Shown here: one piece after another, positions 40,854 through 50,144 of the stretch | Numbering within the stretch: position 1 is the stretch's first letter | Layout: the number at the start of each line of letters is the position of its first letter | NCBI RefSeq assembly: GCF_020731285.1 | Contig: NZ_JAJFOW010000023.1 | Span: forward strand, 1-64,000 | Direction of reading: 5' to 3' | Origin: Cohnella baijiui | GTDB lineage: Bacteria; Bacillota; Bacilli; Paenibacillales; Paenibacillaceae | Length of the DNA: 64,000 nt | Position numbers and translations under genes: made by a program | The notes under the pieces: model-generated | Seen by the model: only the letters and a program-made list of their open reading frames with translations | The model's database searches: none | Told to the model about the DNA's origin: nothing

Positions 40854-41810
40854 ATGCCGGGCGAACCAACAACCGAGACGTTTCGTTCCGGGGGAACCGG
40901 ACGGACGAGATGGCAGAAAATCCGCAAAGGCCGACAGCTGTACCTCATGCTTGCGCTTCCGGTCCTGTTCGTGATCGTGTTCAACTACGTTCCGATGTAC
41001 GGGGCGCAAATCGCTTTCAAAAACTACGTGGTCACGAAAGGAATCTGGGGGAGCGAATGGGTCGGTTTCAAGCATTTCCACCGCTTCGTGAACTCGTACG
41101 AATATTGGCGGTTGATCCGGAATACGTTATCGATCAGTCTGTACAGCCTGATCGCCGGATTCCCGTTCCCGATCCTGCTGGCGCTCAGCTTGAACTACGT
41201 GCGCAGCCTTGCGTTCAAGAAAAGCGTCCAGATGATCACGTACGCGCCCTATTTCATTTCCGTGGTCGTCATGGTAGGGATCGTTTTCGAACTGCTGGAT
41301 CCCCGCAAAGGGATCGTTAACCACGTCATCCAGGCGCTAGGCTTCGAGCCGGTCCCGTTTATGGCCAAGGCCGGACTGTTCCAATCGATCTATGTCTGGT
41401 CCGGCGTGTGGCAGATGGTGGGCTTCAGCTGCATCATCTATCTGGCGGCGCTCGCCAGCATCGATCCGGCGCTGCACGAATCCGCCGTGATCGACGGGGC
41501 AAGCAAGCTCAGACGCATGTGGCACGTCGATTTGCCCGGTATTATGCCGATCGCCGTCATTCTGCTGATCATCAACATGGGTCACATGCTCGACGTCGGT
41601 TACGAGAAAATTTTGCTGATGCAAAACTCGCTTAATTTGCGGACGTCCGAGGTGATCGACACTTACGTGTACAAAGTGGCGCTGAATTCGCCGGCCATGA
41701 ACTATTCGTACTCCACGCTTATCGGGCTGTTCAAATCCGTGATCAATCTGGCGCTGCTCGTGCTCGTGAACCAGGTCGCGCGCAAGACGAGACAGGCGAG
41801 CTTGTGGTGA
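40854..41810 (+). CDS. CUT1 sugar ABC permease (LplB/YteP-like)
   Basis: A 318-residue permease: KIRKGRQLYLMLALPVLFVIVFNYVPMYGAQIAFKNYVVTKGIWGSEWVGFKHF is the YteP/LplB opening. The EAA loop reads ESAVIDGASKLRRMWHVDLPGIMP, and GYEKILLMQNSLNLRTSEVIDTYVYKVAL is typical of the family. AGGGGGTGA at 40836-40844 favours ATG 40854; the frame is open to 40791. First gene of the module C operon, it partners with the next permease. Confidence 0.92.
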   Translation: MPGEPTTETFRSGGTGRTRWQKIRKGRQLYLMLALPVLFVIVFNYVPMYGAQIAFKNYVVTKGIWGSEWVGFKHFHRFVNSYEYWRLIRNTLSISLYSLIAGFPFPILLALSLNYVRSLAFKKSVQMITYAPYFISVVVMVGIVFELLDPRKGIVNHVIQALGFEPVPFMAKAGLFQSIYVWSGVWQMVGFSCIIYLAALASIDPALHESAVIDGASKLRRMWHVDLPGIMPIAVILLIINMGHMLDVGYEKILLMQNSLNLRTSEVIDTYVYKVALNSPAMNYSYSTLIGLFKSVINLALLVLVNQVARKTRQASLW

Positions 41811-41838
41811 CGGCGACAGCGGGAAAGGAGACCTGGAA

Positions 41839-42744
41839 TTGGACAACCGTTCCATTCGCGATTCTGGCGGAGACCGCTGGTTCACCGCGCTGAATTATAT
41901 CGTGTTGACGCTGTTCCTGCTTTCGGTGTTGTATCCCTTGATCTACGTGTTGAGCGCTTCGTTCAGCAGCCCCGACGCCATCGTGTCGGGCCGGGTATGG
42001 CTGTGGCCGGTAGGCTTCACGCTGGACGGCTACAAAGCGGTGTTCCATCACAAGTTGATCGGCTCCGGCTTTCGCAATTCCCTCTTCTACATGACGGCGG
42101 GCACGACGATCAACGTGGCGCTGACGATATTGGCGGCGTACCCGATGGCGAGGAAGGACTTGTACGGCCGCCATCTCTTCATGTTCCTATTCGTGTTCAC
42201 GACGATGTTCTCCGGGGGCTTGATCCCGTTCTACATTCTCGTGCGCGACCTTGGCATGCTCAACACGGTGTGGGCTATGCTGCTGCCGGGAGCGGTGGGC
42301 GTCTGGAACGTCGTCATTACGCGAACGTATTTTCAGACTTCGATTCCGGATGAAATGCTGGAGGCGGCCCAACTGGATGGCTGCAGCGACTTCACCTTCG
42401 TGCGCAAAATCGTCCTTCCGCTGTCCATGCCGATCATCGCCGTGATCACTTTGTTCTATGCGGTCGGCCATTGGAACCAGTATTTCAGCGCGTTTATTTT
42501 CCTGAAGAGCCAGAACCTGTACCCGCTGCAGATCGTGCTCAGGGAGATTCTGATCCAGAACAACATCAACATGGATATGCTGTCAACGGTCGTCGACGTG
42601 CAGAGCGCCGCGAAGCGGGAAGGCTTGAGCAACCTGCTGAAGTATTCGCTGATCGTCGTGGCGACCGTGCCGCTCATGATCGTGTACCCGTTCGTGCAGA
42701 AGCATTTCGTCAAAGGGGTCATGATCGGCTCGTTGAAAGGCTAA
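41839..42744 (+). CDS. CUT1 sugar ABC permease (LplC/YtcP-like)
   Basis: A 301-residue permease. LPLC-type features are YPLIYVLSASFSSPDAIVSGRVWLWPVGFTLDGYKAVF near the N-terminus, TTMFSGGLIPFYILVRDLGMLNTVWAMLLPGAV, EAA loop EAAQLDGCSDFTFVRKIVLPLSMP, and terminal YPFVQKHFVKGVMIGSLKG. The start is TTG 41839, with AAAGGAG 8 nt upstream. It is cotranscribed with the preceding permease (28-nt gap) and the following binding lipoprotein. Confidence 0.92.
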   Translation: MDNRSIRDSGGDRWFTALNYIVLTLFLLSVLYPLIYVLSASFSSPDAIVSGRVWLWPVGFTLDGYKAVFHHKLIGSGFRNSLFYMTAGTTINVALTILAAYPMARKDLYGRHLFMFLFVFTTMFSGGLIPFYILVRDLGMLNTVWAMLLPGAVGVWNVVITRTYFQTSIPDEMLEAAQLDGCSDFTFVRKIVLPLSMPIIAVITLFYAVGHWNQYFSAFIFLKSQNLYPLQIVLREILIQNNINMDMLSTVVDVQSAAKREGLSNLLKYSLIVVATVPLMIVYPFVQKHFVKGVMIGSLKG

Positions 42745-42771
42745 AACCAAATCCAATAAGGGGTGTTCGGC

Positions 42772-44454
42772 TTGAAGAAAGGCATTCATGGGTTCGCGGT
42801 TATGCTGCTTGCCTTGTCACTGGTCATGAGCGCTTGTTCCGGGAAAAACGACGGGGCCGCGACCGGCTCGCCTGCGGGCTCGGCCTCGGGCTCGCCAGTC
42901 GGAAGCCCGGCCGGTACGGGCAACGTGACCGCGGCCGGCGAGCTGCCGATCACGAAAGAGAAGACGACGATCCGAATCATGACTCACGCCAACTCGCTCG
43001 TCGAAGATTTCGCCACGAACGAATTCACGAAATATTTGGAAGAGAAAACGAACATCCACATCGAATGGGACATCCTGCCGGAGAAATCGGCTTCGGAGAA
43101 GCTGAATCTCGTGCTAGCAAGCGGAGAGCAACTTCCCGACGTCATCATGACGATGGGCATATCGCTGGCGCAGCAGATGATCTTCGGCGCCCAAGGCTTG
43201 TTCCGCCCGCTGAACGGGCTGATCGACCAATACGGCGTGGAGACAAAAAAGATGTTCGAGCAGATGCCGTACGTGAAGGACACGATCACGGCGCCCGACG
43301 GCAACATCTACGCCATGCCGGCTCCGAACGAAGGCTTCCACGCGATGTTCATGCAGAAGATGTGGATTTACAAGCCATGGCTCGACAAGCTGCACCTGGC
43401 GATGCCCACGACGACCGAAGAGTTCTACAACGTGCTCAAGGCGTTCAAGACGCAGGATCCGAACGGGAACGGCAAGGCCGACGAAATTCCGTTCTCCGGC
43501 TCGCCGACGGGGTACGTGACGCAGGTGCAGAACTTCCTGATGAACTCGTTTACTTATGCTCCGCTGTCGTGGCTCGCGGCCGATAACGGCAAGATCGAAG
43601 TGCCTTACAACAAGCCGGAGTGGAAGGAAGGGCTCAAATATTTGCACCGGCTGTATGCCGACGGTCTGATGGACCCGCAGGCGCTTACGCAGGACGGCAA
43701 CCAGCTCAAGCAGCTCGGGGAAAATCCGGGCGTCCCGATCCTGGGCGCGGTATCGACCTTGCACATGGGCGAGTTCACGCAGTTTTTCGGCGAAAGCGGC
43801 AGATGGAAAGATTACGTCGCCGTTCCTCCGCTGAAAGGGCCGGGAGGCGTGCAGGTGACGCCATACGATCCTTATGGCGTGCTCAATACGGGCGCTTACG
43901 TCATCACCAAGGACGCGAAAAATCCGGAAGCCGCCTTCCGCTTGCTCGACTTCATGTACAACACCGAGACGACGCTGCGCAGTTCCTACGGGCGCCCCGG
44001 CGACGAGTGGGACTGGGCGAAAGAGGGGGAACTCGGCATCAACGGCGAGAAAGCGATCTGGAAGCCGCTGAAATCGTGGGGCAACGTACAGAACGTGCAC
44101 TGGTCGCTGTCCGGTCCGATCTTCAATCCGTCGTCGCTCCGTCTGGCCCAGGTCGACGATCCGGCCAATCCGCTCGAGAAGATGCTGTATACGGAGACGA
44201 AGGAGAAGTACGACCCGTACAAGGCGGGGCTCGACCGAATCGTGCCGCCGCTATACTTGTCCAACGAAGATTCCGCGGAAATCGCCGACCTGCAACTGAC
44301 GCTGCATAACCGGGTGAACGAGATGCTTGTCCGTTCGATTAACGGCGACGTCGATATCGACAAGGAATGGGATTCCTACGTAAAAAGCTTGGACGATATG
44401 AATCTGGGGCATTACCTGGAGCTCTATCAGAAGGCATACGACGCCAAAAAGTAA
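42772..44454 (+). CDS. Extracellular solute-binding lipoprotein (LplA-like)
   Basis: A 560-residue long-type sugar-binding lipoprotein. Signal MKKGIHGFAVMLLALSLVMSAC ends in the lipobox, followed by a Gly/Ser/Ala/Pro tether of about 35 residues. LNLVLASGEQLPDVIMTMGIS and MQKMWIYKPWLDKLHLAMPTTTEEFYNVLKAFKTQDPNGNGKADEIPF are family hallmarks, and the C-terminal helix MNLGHYLELYQKAYDAKK is typical. AAGGGG 8 nt upstream favours TTG 42772 over the in-frame GTG at 42763. It closes the transporter part of module C; unlike the other binding proteins here, no hairpin follows it. Confidence 0.93.
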   Translation: MKKGIHGFAVMLLALSLVMSACSGKNDGAATGSPAGSASGSPVGSPAGTGNVTAAGELPITKEKTTIRIMTHANSLVEDFATNEFTKYLEEKTNIHIEWDILPEKSASEKLNLVLASGEQLPDVIMTMGISLAQQMIFGAQGLFRPLNGLIDQYGVETKKMFEQMPYVKDTITAPDGNIYAMPAPNEGFHAMFMQKMWIYKPWLDKLHLAMPTTTEEFYNVLKAFKTQDPNGNGKADEIPFSGSPTGYVTQVQNFLMNSFTYAPLSWLAADNGKIEVPYNKPEWKEGLKYLHRLYADGLMDPQALTQDGNQLKQLGENPGVPILGAVSTLHMGEFTQFFGESGRWKDYVAVPPLKGPGGVQVTPYDPYGVLNTGAYVITKDAKNPEAAFRLLDFMYNTETTLRSSYGRPGDEWDWAKEGELGINGEKAIWKPLKSWGNVQNVHWSLSGPIFNPSSLRLAQVDDPANPLEKMLYTETKEKYDPYKAGLDRIVPPLYLSNEDSAEIADLQLTLHNRVNEMLVRSINGDVDIDKEWDSYVKSLDDMNLGHYLELYQKAYDAKK

Positions 44455-44475
44455 GACAGACGAGGAGAATGCGCA

Positions 44476-45477
44476 GTGAAAGGAAAAGCGGTCGTGTTCA
44501 CGGACCGGAACCGGGTGTCGTTCCAAACGGTCGAGATGCCGGAGCCGGGAGACGATGACGTCGTCGTGGAGGTGCGGCATTCGTGGATCAGCGCGGGAAC
44601 GGAAGGCTCGTTCCTGCGCGGCGAGCGGATCGCCGGAGAGCGGCCGTACGGGAAGGGCGATCCCTGGCCCTTCCCGCATGCGGCCGGTTACCAGAAGGCC
44701 GGCATCGTGCGCGAGGTTGGACGCAATGTCCGAGACTTGCGGAAGGGAGACCGCGTGTTCGTCGCGATGAGCCGCGTCTCCGGGCTGTTCTTCGCCGAGG
44801 CCGGCCACATCCAGCCGTCCGTGTCCGGCGCCGATCAGGTGTGGAAGCTGCCGGACGAAGCAGACGATCTGTCCGCCTATGCGGGGCTGGTGCTGGCGCA
44901 GGTCGGCTACAATTGCGGCATGCGCCCCGCCGTTGCGCCGGGCGAGCTGGCCGTCGTCATCGGCGACGGGCTAGTCGGCCATTGGGTGGCGCAGACGCTC
45001 GCCCATCGCGGAGCCGCCGTGGCGCTGCTCGGGCGGCACGACGGCCGGCTCGGACTGGCGGAGGCGCCGATCCGGACAGTGAACGTCCGGCGGACGCCGG
45101 CGGACTCGGCCTTCCGGGGCGAAGCCATCGCGGTCGTCGTCGATACGGTCGGCGCCATGGATCAGGTGCGCGAGCTGCAGCAGCTGATGAAGCGCGACAG
45201 CCATCTGGTATCCGCCGGATACCTCGGCACCGAAGGCATCGTGGACATCCAGAAGCTAAGGGAGCAGGAGATTACGCTCCATACGCCGTCGGGCTGGACG
45301 AAGCGGCGGATGGACGCGACGCTTGAAGCCATTCGGGACGGCTGGCTGAAGACGGCGCCGCTCATTACGCATCGCTTCCCGGCAGACGAAGCGGAGAAAG
45401 CGTGGGAGTTGATCCGAGGCGGCAGCGAAGCTTGTCTGGGCGTTTTGCTGGACTGGGAAGACGTATCGATCGATTGA
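44476..45477 (+). CDS. MDR-superfamily dehydrogenase without the usual zinc Cys
   Basis: A 333-residue medium-chain dehydrogenase. The N-domain opens KGKAVVFTDRNRVSFQTVEMPEPGDDDVVVEV and continues WISAGTEGSFLRG, the BchC-like variant where the catalytic-zinc Cys is replaced (S-x-GTE). HAAGYQKAGIVREVG and GDRVFVAMSRVSG follow, then the Rossmann domain with VVIGDGLVGHWVAQTLAHRGA. Start is GTG 44476 with GAGGAG upstream. It belongs to the module C operon with a second MDR protein, so a two-step oxidation of an imported sugar derivative is plausible, but the substrate is unknown. Confidence 0.82.
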   Translation: MKGKAVVFTDRNRVSFQTVEMPEPGDDDVVVEVRHSWISAGTEGSFLRGERIAGERPYGKGDPWPFPHAAGYQKAGIVREVGRNVRDLRKGDRVFVAMSRVSGLFFAEAGHIQPSVSGADQVWKLPDEADDLSAYAGLVLAQVGYNCGMRPAVAPGELAVVIGDGLVGHWVAQTLAHRGAAVALLGRHDGRLGLAEAPIRTVNVRRTPADSAFRGEAIAVVVDTVGAMDQVRELQQLMKRDSHLVSAGYLGTEGIVDIQKLREQEITLHTPSGWTKRRMDATLEAIRDGWLKTAPLITHRFPADEAEKAWELIRGGSEACLGVLLDWEDVSID

Positions 45478-45511
45478 AGGACCAGATTGATAGACAGAGG
45501 AGCCATATTGC

Positions 45512-46468
45512 ATGGAAACGATGAAAACGCTCGTTATTCGGGACAAGGAAAAGGCGGAAGTCGTTCGCGTTCCGATTCCCGCGCCCGGTCCCGGGCAAGT
45601 GTTGGTGAAGGTGAAGGCGGTCACGACATGCCCGCAATGGGACTTGCACATCTATCATGGCAAGCCCATGTTCGCCAATCAAGGTCCGGTTCCCTTTCCG
45701 TATATTCCGGGTCAGCCCGGCCATGAAATGACTGGCACGATCGCGGCCGCCGGCGAAGGCGCGCGGCTCGCGATCGGCCAAACCGTATGCGCTTGGCGCG
45801 ACCCGGGCCAGATCCGCCCCGGTTGTTACGCCGAATACGTCGTAATGGACGAGGCGGACGTCATCGAAGTGCCGGCGCACCTGCATTACGCGCAAGTCGT
45901 CTCGCTGGAGCTGGCCATGTGCATCGCCGGCACGATTTTGCGGCTTAAGGACACCCTCGGCATCCGGGGCAAGCGCTGTGCCGTGAACGGGCTCGGCCCG
46001 GCGGGGCTGATCGCCTTGCAGATGCTGAACGCCGAAGGGGCGTCGGAAGTCGTCGGCATCGATCCTCTGGCGGTGCGCAGGGAGCTGGCTGTGTCTTTGG
46101 GCGCCGCCCGGACGTACGAAGCCGGCTCGGCCGCGCTCGCCGACCGGATGGAGGCGGGAGCGTCGGACATTGCCGTCGATTGCGTCGGTTATCCGGCGGC
46201 CGTGCGTTACATGATGGATCATACGAAAGAAGCGGTCGCGCTGTTCGCCGTGCAGCGGGACGATTACATCCTGAACCATCCGGGGCTAAGCGTGATCGGC
46301 TATCCGGGACACTCCCGGGAATCCGCGGAGTACGCGCTGGAGCTGATCGCAACCGGCAAGCTGGAGATGAGACCTTTGATATCCAAGGAGCTGCCGCTGG
46401 AAGCTTACGCGGAAGCCGTCCGGCTGCTTCGGGAACAAGAGGCCGTCAAGATTTGTTTCGTGCCGTGA
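45512..46468 (+). CDS. MDR-superfamily alcohol dehydrogenase-like protein
   Basis: A 318-residue medium-chain dehydrogenase, distinct from its neighbour. KTLVIRDKEKAEVVRVPIPAPGPGQVLVKVKAVTTCPQWDLHIYHG contains a Cys at the zinc-ligand position, and PGHEMTGTI supplies the GHE motif. The Rossmann part is GKRCAVNGLGPAGLIALQMLNAEGASEVVGIDPL. GAGGAG lies about 10 nt before ATG 45512. The structural-zinc Cys lobe is missing, as in several sugar and polyol dehydrogenases. It probably acts with the preceding MDR protein and the GH78-like enzyme. Confidence 0.82.
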   Translation: METMKTLVIRDKEKAEVVRVPIPAPGPGQVLVKVKAVTTCPQWDLHIYHGKPMFANQGPVPFPYIPGQPGHEMTGTIAAAGEGARLAIGQTVCAWRDPGQIRPGCYAEYVVMDEADVIEVPAHLHYAQVVSLELAMCIAGTILRLKDTLGIRGKRCAVNGLGPAGLIALQMLNAEGASEVVGIDPLAVRRELAVSLGAARTYEAGSAALADRMEAGASDIAVDCVGYPAAVRYMMDHTKEAVALFAVQRDDYILNHPGLSVIGYPGHSRESAEYALELIATGKLEMRPLISKELPLEAYAEAVRLLREQEAVKICFVP

Positions 46469-46507
46469 ACGGACGCGCGCGGCGGCAGGGAAAGCGGGGA
46501 GCCGACG

Positions 46508-48844
46508 ATGGAAGAGAATAAAGCGTGGCAGGCTTCATGGATTTGGGCGGATCGCGCCAGCAGAGGGCGGCCGGACGGCAACGAGCTTGTCTATTTCCGC
46601 AGAACGTTCCGGCTTGCGGACGCTTCTGTGGCCCGCCTGCTCGCGGACGTATCCGCAGACAGCCGGTATCGCCTGTACGTGAACGGCGTATCCGTCTCGA
46701 CCGGACCTGCGCGGGGCGACCTGCGCACCCATTATTACGAAACGGTCGACTTGTCCCCGTATTTGGCGGACGGAATTAACGTGTTGGCCGTTAAGGTGCT
46801 GCACTACGCGCCGGGTTCGCCGCGTCCTTCCGCGATTCCGAGCGCGCATACCGGGGCCTTGCTGCTGCAGGGCAGGGTAACGGACCGGGATGGCCGGGAA
46901 ACGGAGTCGCTGGACACGGACGGGTCGTGGGTGTGCCGAATCGACGACGCGGTCGCGTTTCTGCCCGAAAGCTATACGTGCGTCGGCGGAGGGGAGTCGG
47001 TCGAAGGGGATCGCCTTCCCCACGGCTGGCATGAAGCAGGCTACGACGACCGGGATTGGAAGCGGGCCGTCGTCGTCGCGCCGACCCATCGGGAATACGA
47101 CGGCTTTCTCGAGCCTTGGCAACTAACGAGGCGGACGATCCCTCCGATGTTCGAGAGGAACCGTGCATTCGTACGCGCGATGCGCGCCGAGACGTCCCCC
47201 GGGGCCGTGCTGGGGGAAGCTTCGTCCGAGCGGGAGTGGCTTCGGCTGCCCGCGTACGGAACAGCGGTCGTGGAGCTGGATGCCGGGGAATTGACGACCG
47301 GTTATATGCGGATGGTCATGGCCGGCGGGCGGGGTAGCGAGATTGCCTTCCTGTGTTCGGAATGCTACGAGTCTGAGGACGGCGTCAAGGGTATGCGCGA
47401 CCGGGCGGAAGGCGGAGTCCTGCGCGGTTATCGCGAAAGATATGCGGTCTCGGGACGGACGGAGGGAGACGAGGCATACGAAACGTTCCTGTTCCGAACG
47501 TTCCGGTTCGTCCGGCTCGAGATCTCGGCCGGCAGCGAGCCGCTCGCCGTCCATCGGGTGCATTACCGGGAAACCGGCTATCCGCTCGAAGTCCGGGCTT
47601 CCTTCGAGGCGTCCGACGAAAGCCTGGGACCGCTATGGGACGTCAGCGTGCGTTCGCTGCAGCGATGCATGCATGAAGGCTACTACGACTGCCCGTTTTA
47701 CGAGCAATTGCAGTACAGCATGGATACTCGCCTGCAGGCGCTGTTCACCTATGCAATCGACGGAGACGACAGGCTGGCGCGCAAGGCGATCTACGAATTC
47801 CATAGCTCGCTGCTGCCCGGCGGCATGCTGTTGAGCCGGTATCCGTCGATCCAGCCACAGGTTATTCCCGGCTTCGCGCTGTATTGGATCCTGATGTTGC
47901 ATGACCATTTGCTCTACTACGGCGACGCGGCGCATGCGGCGCGTTATCGCCCGACCGTGGATGCCGTGCTGGACTGGTTCGCGCGGCGGATCGGCAGCGA
48001 CGGCCTCGTCGGAGCGGCGCCTCGGGGATATTGGTCCTATGTCGATTGGGTGAAAGAGTGGGAAAGGACCCGCGGGGTTCCGTCCGCCGAAGGTCCGCTG
48101 ACCGTGTACAACCTGATGTATGCGGACGCGCTGGAGAAGGCGGCCGTCATCAACGCGCATACCGGCCGGCCGGAGACCGCCCGCGAGTACCGCGATCGGG
48201 CGAAAGCCATCGTCGCGGCGGTCAACGCGAGCTGCCGTTCGGAAGAGCGGGGACTGTACCGGGACGGGCCCGGTCTCGATTCGTACAGCCAGCATGCGCA
48301 AATATGGGCGATTCTCGCGGGGGCCGTCCGGGGCTCTGACGCGACCGGGTTGGCCAGCCGGCTGATGGAGGATTCTTCCTTGCTGCAGGTGTCTTACTCG
48401 ATGGCGTATTTTCTGTTCCGGGCTTTGTCCGAAGCCGGCCGGTACGAGACCGGTTTTGCGTTATGGGACCGATGGCGGGAACAGATCGGCCTGCATTTGA
48501 CGACTTGGCTTGAGGACCCCGTCTCCCAGCGCAGCGATTGCCATGCTTGGGGAGCGGTGCCGCTCTGGGAATTCACGAGCGAGATTCTCGGCGTGAAGCC
48601 GGCCGGTATCGGATACGAGCGCATCCGGATCGAGCCGCGGCCGGGACCGCTAAGATGGGCGCGCGGCAAAGCTGTCACCCGGCACGGGCCGGTCAAGGTC
48701 GCCTGGGAAATCGTCGAAGGCTCGTTCCGGCTGCAAGCGGCCGGGCTGAACGGGAGACCGACGGATATCAGGCTCCCGGACGGGTCGAGCCACCGGGTCG
48801 AAGGGTCGGACACCGCCGCATTTGCTTGCCGCCTGCCCGGATAA
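46508..48844 (+). CDS. GH78-like alpha-L-rhamnosidase, cytoplasmic
   Basis: A 778-residue glycosidase of the bacterial alpha-L-rhamnosidase type. The N-terminal lectin-like domain (WQASWIWADRAS..ELVYFRRTFRL; YRLYVNGVSVSTGPARGD) is followed by beta-domains. The (alpha/alpha)6 catalytic barrel starts near residue 370: SLQRCMHEGYYDCPFYEQLQYSMDTRLQALFTY, GLVGAAPRGYWSYVDWVKEW, and SQRSDCHAWGAVPLWEFTSEILGVKP. The barrel carries the acidic residues expected of the family (DCPFYEQLQ instead of the common DCPQRDERLG). There is no signal peptide, so it works on imported oligosaccharides. Its neighbours are two MDR dehydrogenases and an exported esterase-like protein. Confidence 0.85.
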   Translation: MEENKAWQASWIWADRASRGRPDGNELVYFRRTFRLADASVARLLADVSADSRYRLYVNGVSVSTGPARGDLRTHYYETVDLSPYLADGINVLAVKVLHYAPGSPRPSAIPSAHTGALLLQGRVTDRDGRETESLDTDGSWVCRIDDAVAFLPESYTCVGGGESVEGDRLPHGWHEAGYDDRDWKRAVVVAPTHREYDGFLEPWQLTRRTIPPMFERNRAFVRAMRAETSPGAVLGEASSEREWLRLPAYGTAVVELDAGELTTGYMRMVMAGGRGSEIAFLCSECYESEDGVKGMRDRAEGGVLRGYRERYAVSGRTEGDEAYETFLFRTFRFVRLEISAGSEPLAVHRVHYRETGYPLEVRASFEASDESLGPLWDVSVRSLQRCMHEGYYDCPFYEQLQYSMDTRLQALFTYAIDGDDRLARKAIYEFHSSLLPGGMLLSRYPSIQPQVIPGFALYWILMLHDHLLYYGDAAHAARYRPTVDAVLDWFARRIGSDGLVGAAPRGYWSYVDWVKEWERTRGVPSAEGPLTVYNLMYADALEKAAVINAHTGRPETAREYRDRAKAIVAAVNASCRSEERGLYRDGPGLDSYSQHAQIWAILAGAVRGSDATGLASRLMEDSSLLQVSYSMAYFLFRALSEAGRYETGFALWDRWREQIGLHLTTWLEDPVSQRSDCHAWGAVPLWEFTSEILGVKPAGIGYERIRIEPRPGPLRWARGKAVTRHGPVKVAWEIVEGSFRLQAAGLNGRPTDIRLPDGSSHRVEGSDTAAFACRLPG

Positions 48845-48857
48845 AGGAGGGGGCTTG

Positions 48858-50144
48858 ATGCCCGCCAAGCGAACCGTGCGGCAGGCTATCGCCGTTGGCG
48901 CGATTGTCGCGGTTATAGCCGCTACGCTGCTGATCGTCTCACAGTCGGCTTTAGGGACGGCCCCGGTTCCGGGACCGTGGGAGAGGAAGAAACTTATGGA
49001 GATTCCCGCTTATTCTTACGCGCCGGACTACGATGCCGCTGGCGGCGTCAAGGCAATCTTCTACGAAGGCTTGCCTTACGAAGGGAAGCCGACGAAAGTA
49101 TTCGCTTATGTCGGCATGCCGGACTTGCATCCGGGAGAGGACGGCGTGCCGGCCGTTGTGCTCGTCCACGGCGGAGCGGGTACCGCTTACGCCGATTGGG
49201 TGAAGAAGTGGAACGACCGCGGGTACGCCGCCATAGCGATGGATTTGGAAGGGCATCTGCCCTTGTGGGATGAGCAGACCCGATCTTACAAGCCGCACGA
49301 AGGGGGCGGGCCGAACAATCAGCCGGTATGGCAGGACATCGGCAAGCCGGAGAAGGAGCAGTGGACGTACCACGCGGTGGCGGATACCGCGCTGGCCCAC
49401 TCGCTGCTCCGCTCGCTGCCCGGCGTCGATCCGGGGCGCGTCGGCATCGTGGGGGTATCGTGGGGCGCCGTGTTGACGGAAATCGCCGTCGGCATCGACG
49501 ATCGGTTTCGCTTCGCGGTCGTGGTGTACGGGAGCGGGTTCGTGGCCGAATCGGAAAGCTATTTCGGCGACGCGTACCGAAGCTGGCCGCGGGAGATGCA
49601 GGAGAGGTTCGAGCGGTTGTGGGAGCCTGCCGCCTATTTGCGCCGCGCCAAGCTGCCGATGCTGTGGGTGAACGGCGACAACGACGGCCATTTCCCGCTG
49701 ACCGTGTTCACCAAATCCTACGAAGTCGCGAAACCCGACTCCGTTCTCAGCATCCACCCCGGTATGCCGCACAACCAAGAAGAAGCCGTCCGGCCTCCGG
49801 AAATCTACGCTTTCGCCGACAGCATCGTATCCGGATCCGCTCCGCTTGCCCGCATCGTCCGGCACGAGCGGGATGCCGATGTCCGCCGCGTGACCGTCGC
49901 CATGGAGCTCGACTCCCCGGAGCCGATCGTCCGTGCGGAATTTTACTATACGCTTAACGTTTCCGATCGCCTCAGTCCGGTATGGAACAAGATCGTCGTG
50001 GACCTGCCGGCCTACGCCGGCCTGCGCCCGCGGATCGAAGCGGAGCTGCCGGCGCAGGCAAAAGCCTATTACGGGAACGCGATAGACGCGAGGGGTTACA
50101 TCGTCAGCACCGGACTGACGGACGTCGCGGGGAGGTCTCCATGA
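48858..50144 (+). CDS. Exported alpha/beta-hydrolase (acetyl xylan esterase/DLH-like)
   Basis: A 428-residue hydrolase with an N-terminal signal or anchor (IAVGAIVAVIAATLLIVSQSA). The catalytic triad is visible: Ser201 in GVSWGA, Asp274 or Asp276 in VNGDNDGHF, and His305 in GMPHNQ. VVLVHGGAGTAYADWVKKW supplies the oxyanion region and FAYVGMPDL precedes it, as in acetyl xylan esterases and dienelactone-hydrolase-like proteins. A beta-rich C-terminal domain (about 330-428) is extra. AAGGAGG is 8 nt before ATG 48858, overlapping the end of the GH78-like gene. It likely removes ester groups from the polysaccharide at the cell surface. Confidence 0.8.
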   Translation: MPAKRTVRQAIAVGAIVAVIAATLLIVSQSALGTAPVPGPWERKKLMEIPAYSYAPDYDAAGGVKAIFYEGLPYEGKPTKVFAYVGMPDLHPGEDGVPAVVLVHGGAGTAYADWVKKWNDRGYAAIAMDLEGHLPLWDEQTRSYKPHEGGGPNNQPVWQDIGKPEKEQWTYHAVADTALAHSLLRSLPGVDPGRVGIVGVSWGAVLTEIAVGIDDRFRFAVVVYGSGFVAESESYFGDAYRSWPREMQERFERLWEPAAYLRRAKLPMLWVNGDNDGHFPLTVFTKSYEVAKPDSVLSIHPGMPHNQEEAVRPPEIYAFADSIVSGSAPLARIVRHERDADVRRVTVAMELDSPEPIVRAEFYYTLNVSDRLSPVWNKIVVDLPAYAGLRPRIEAELPAQAKAYYGNAIDARGYIVSTGLTDVAGRSP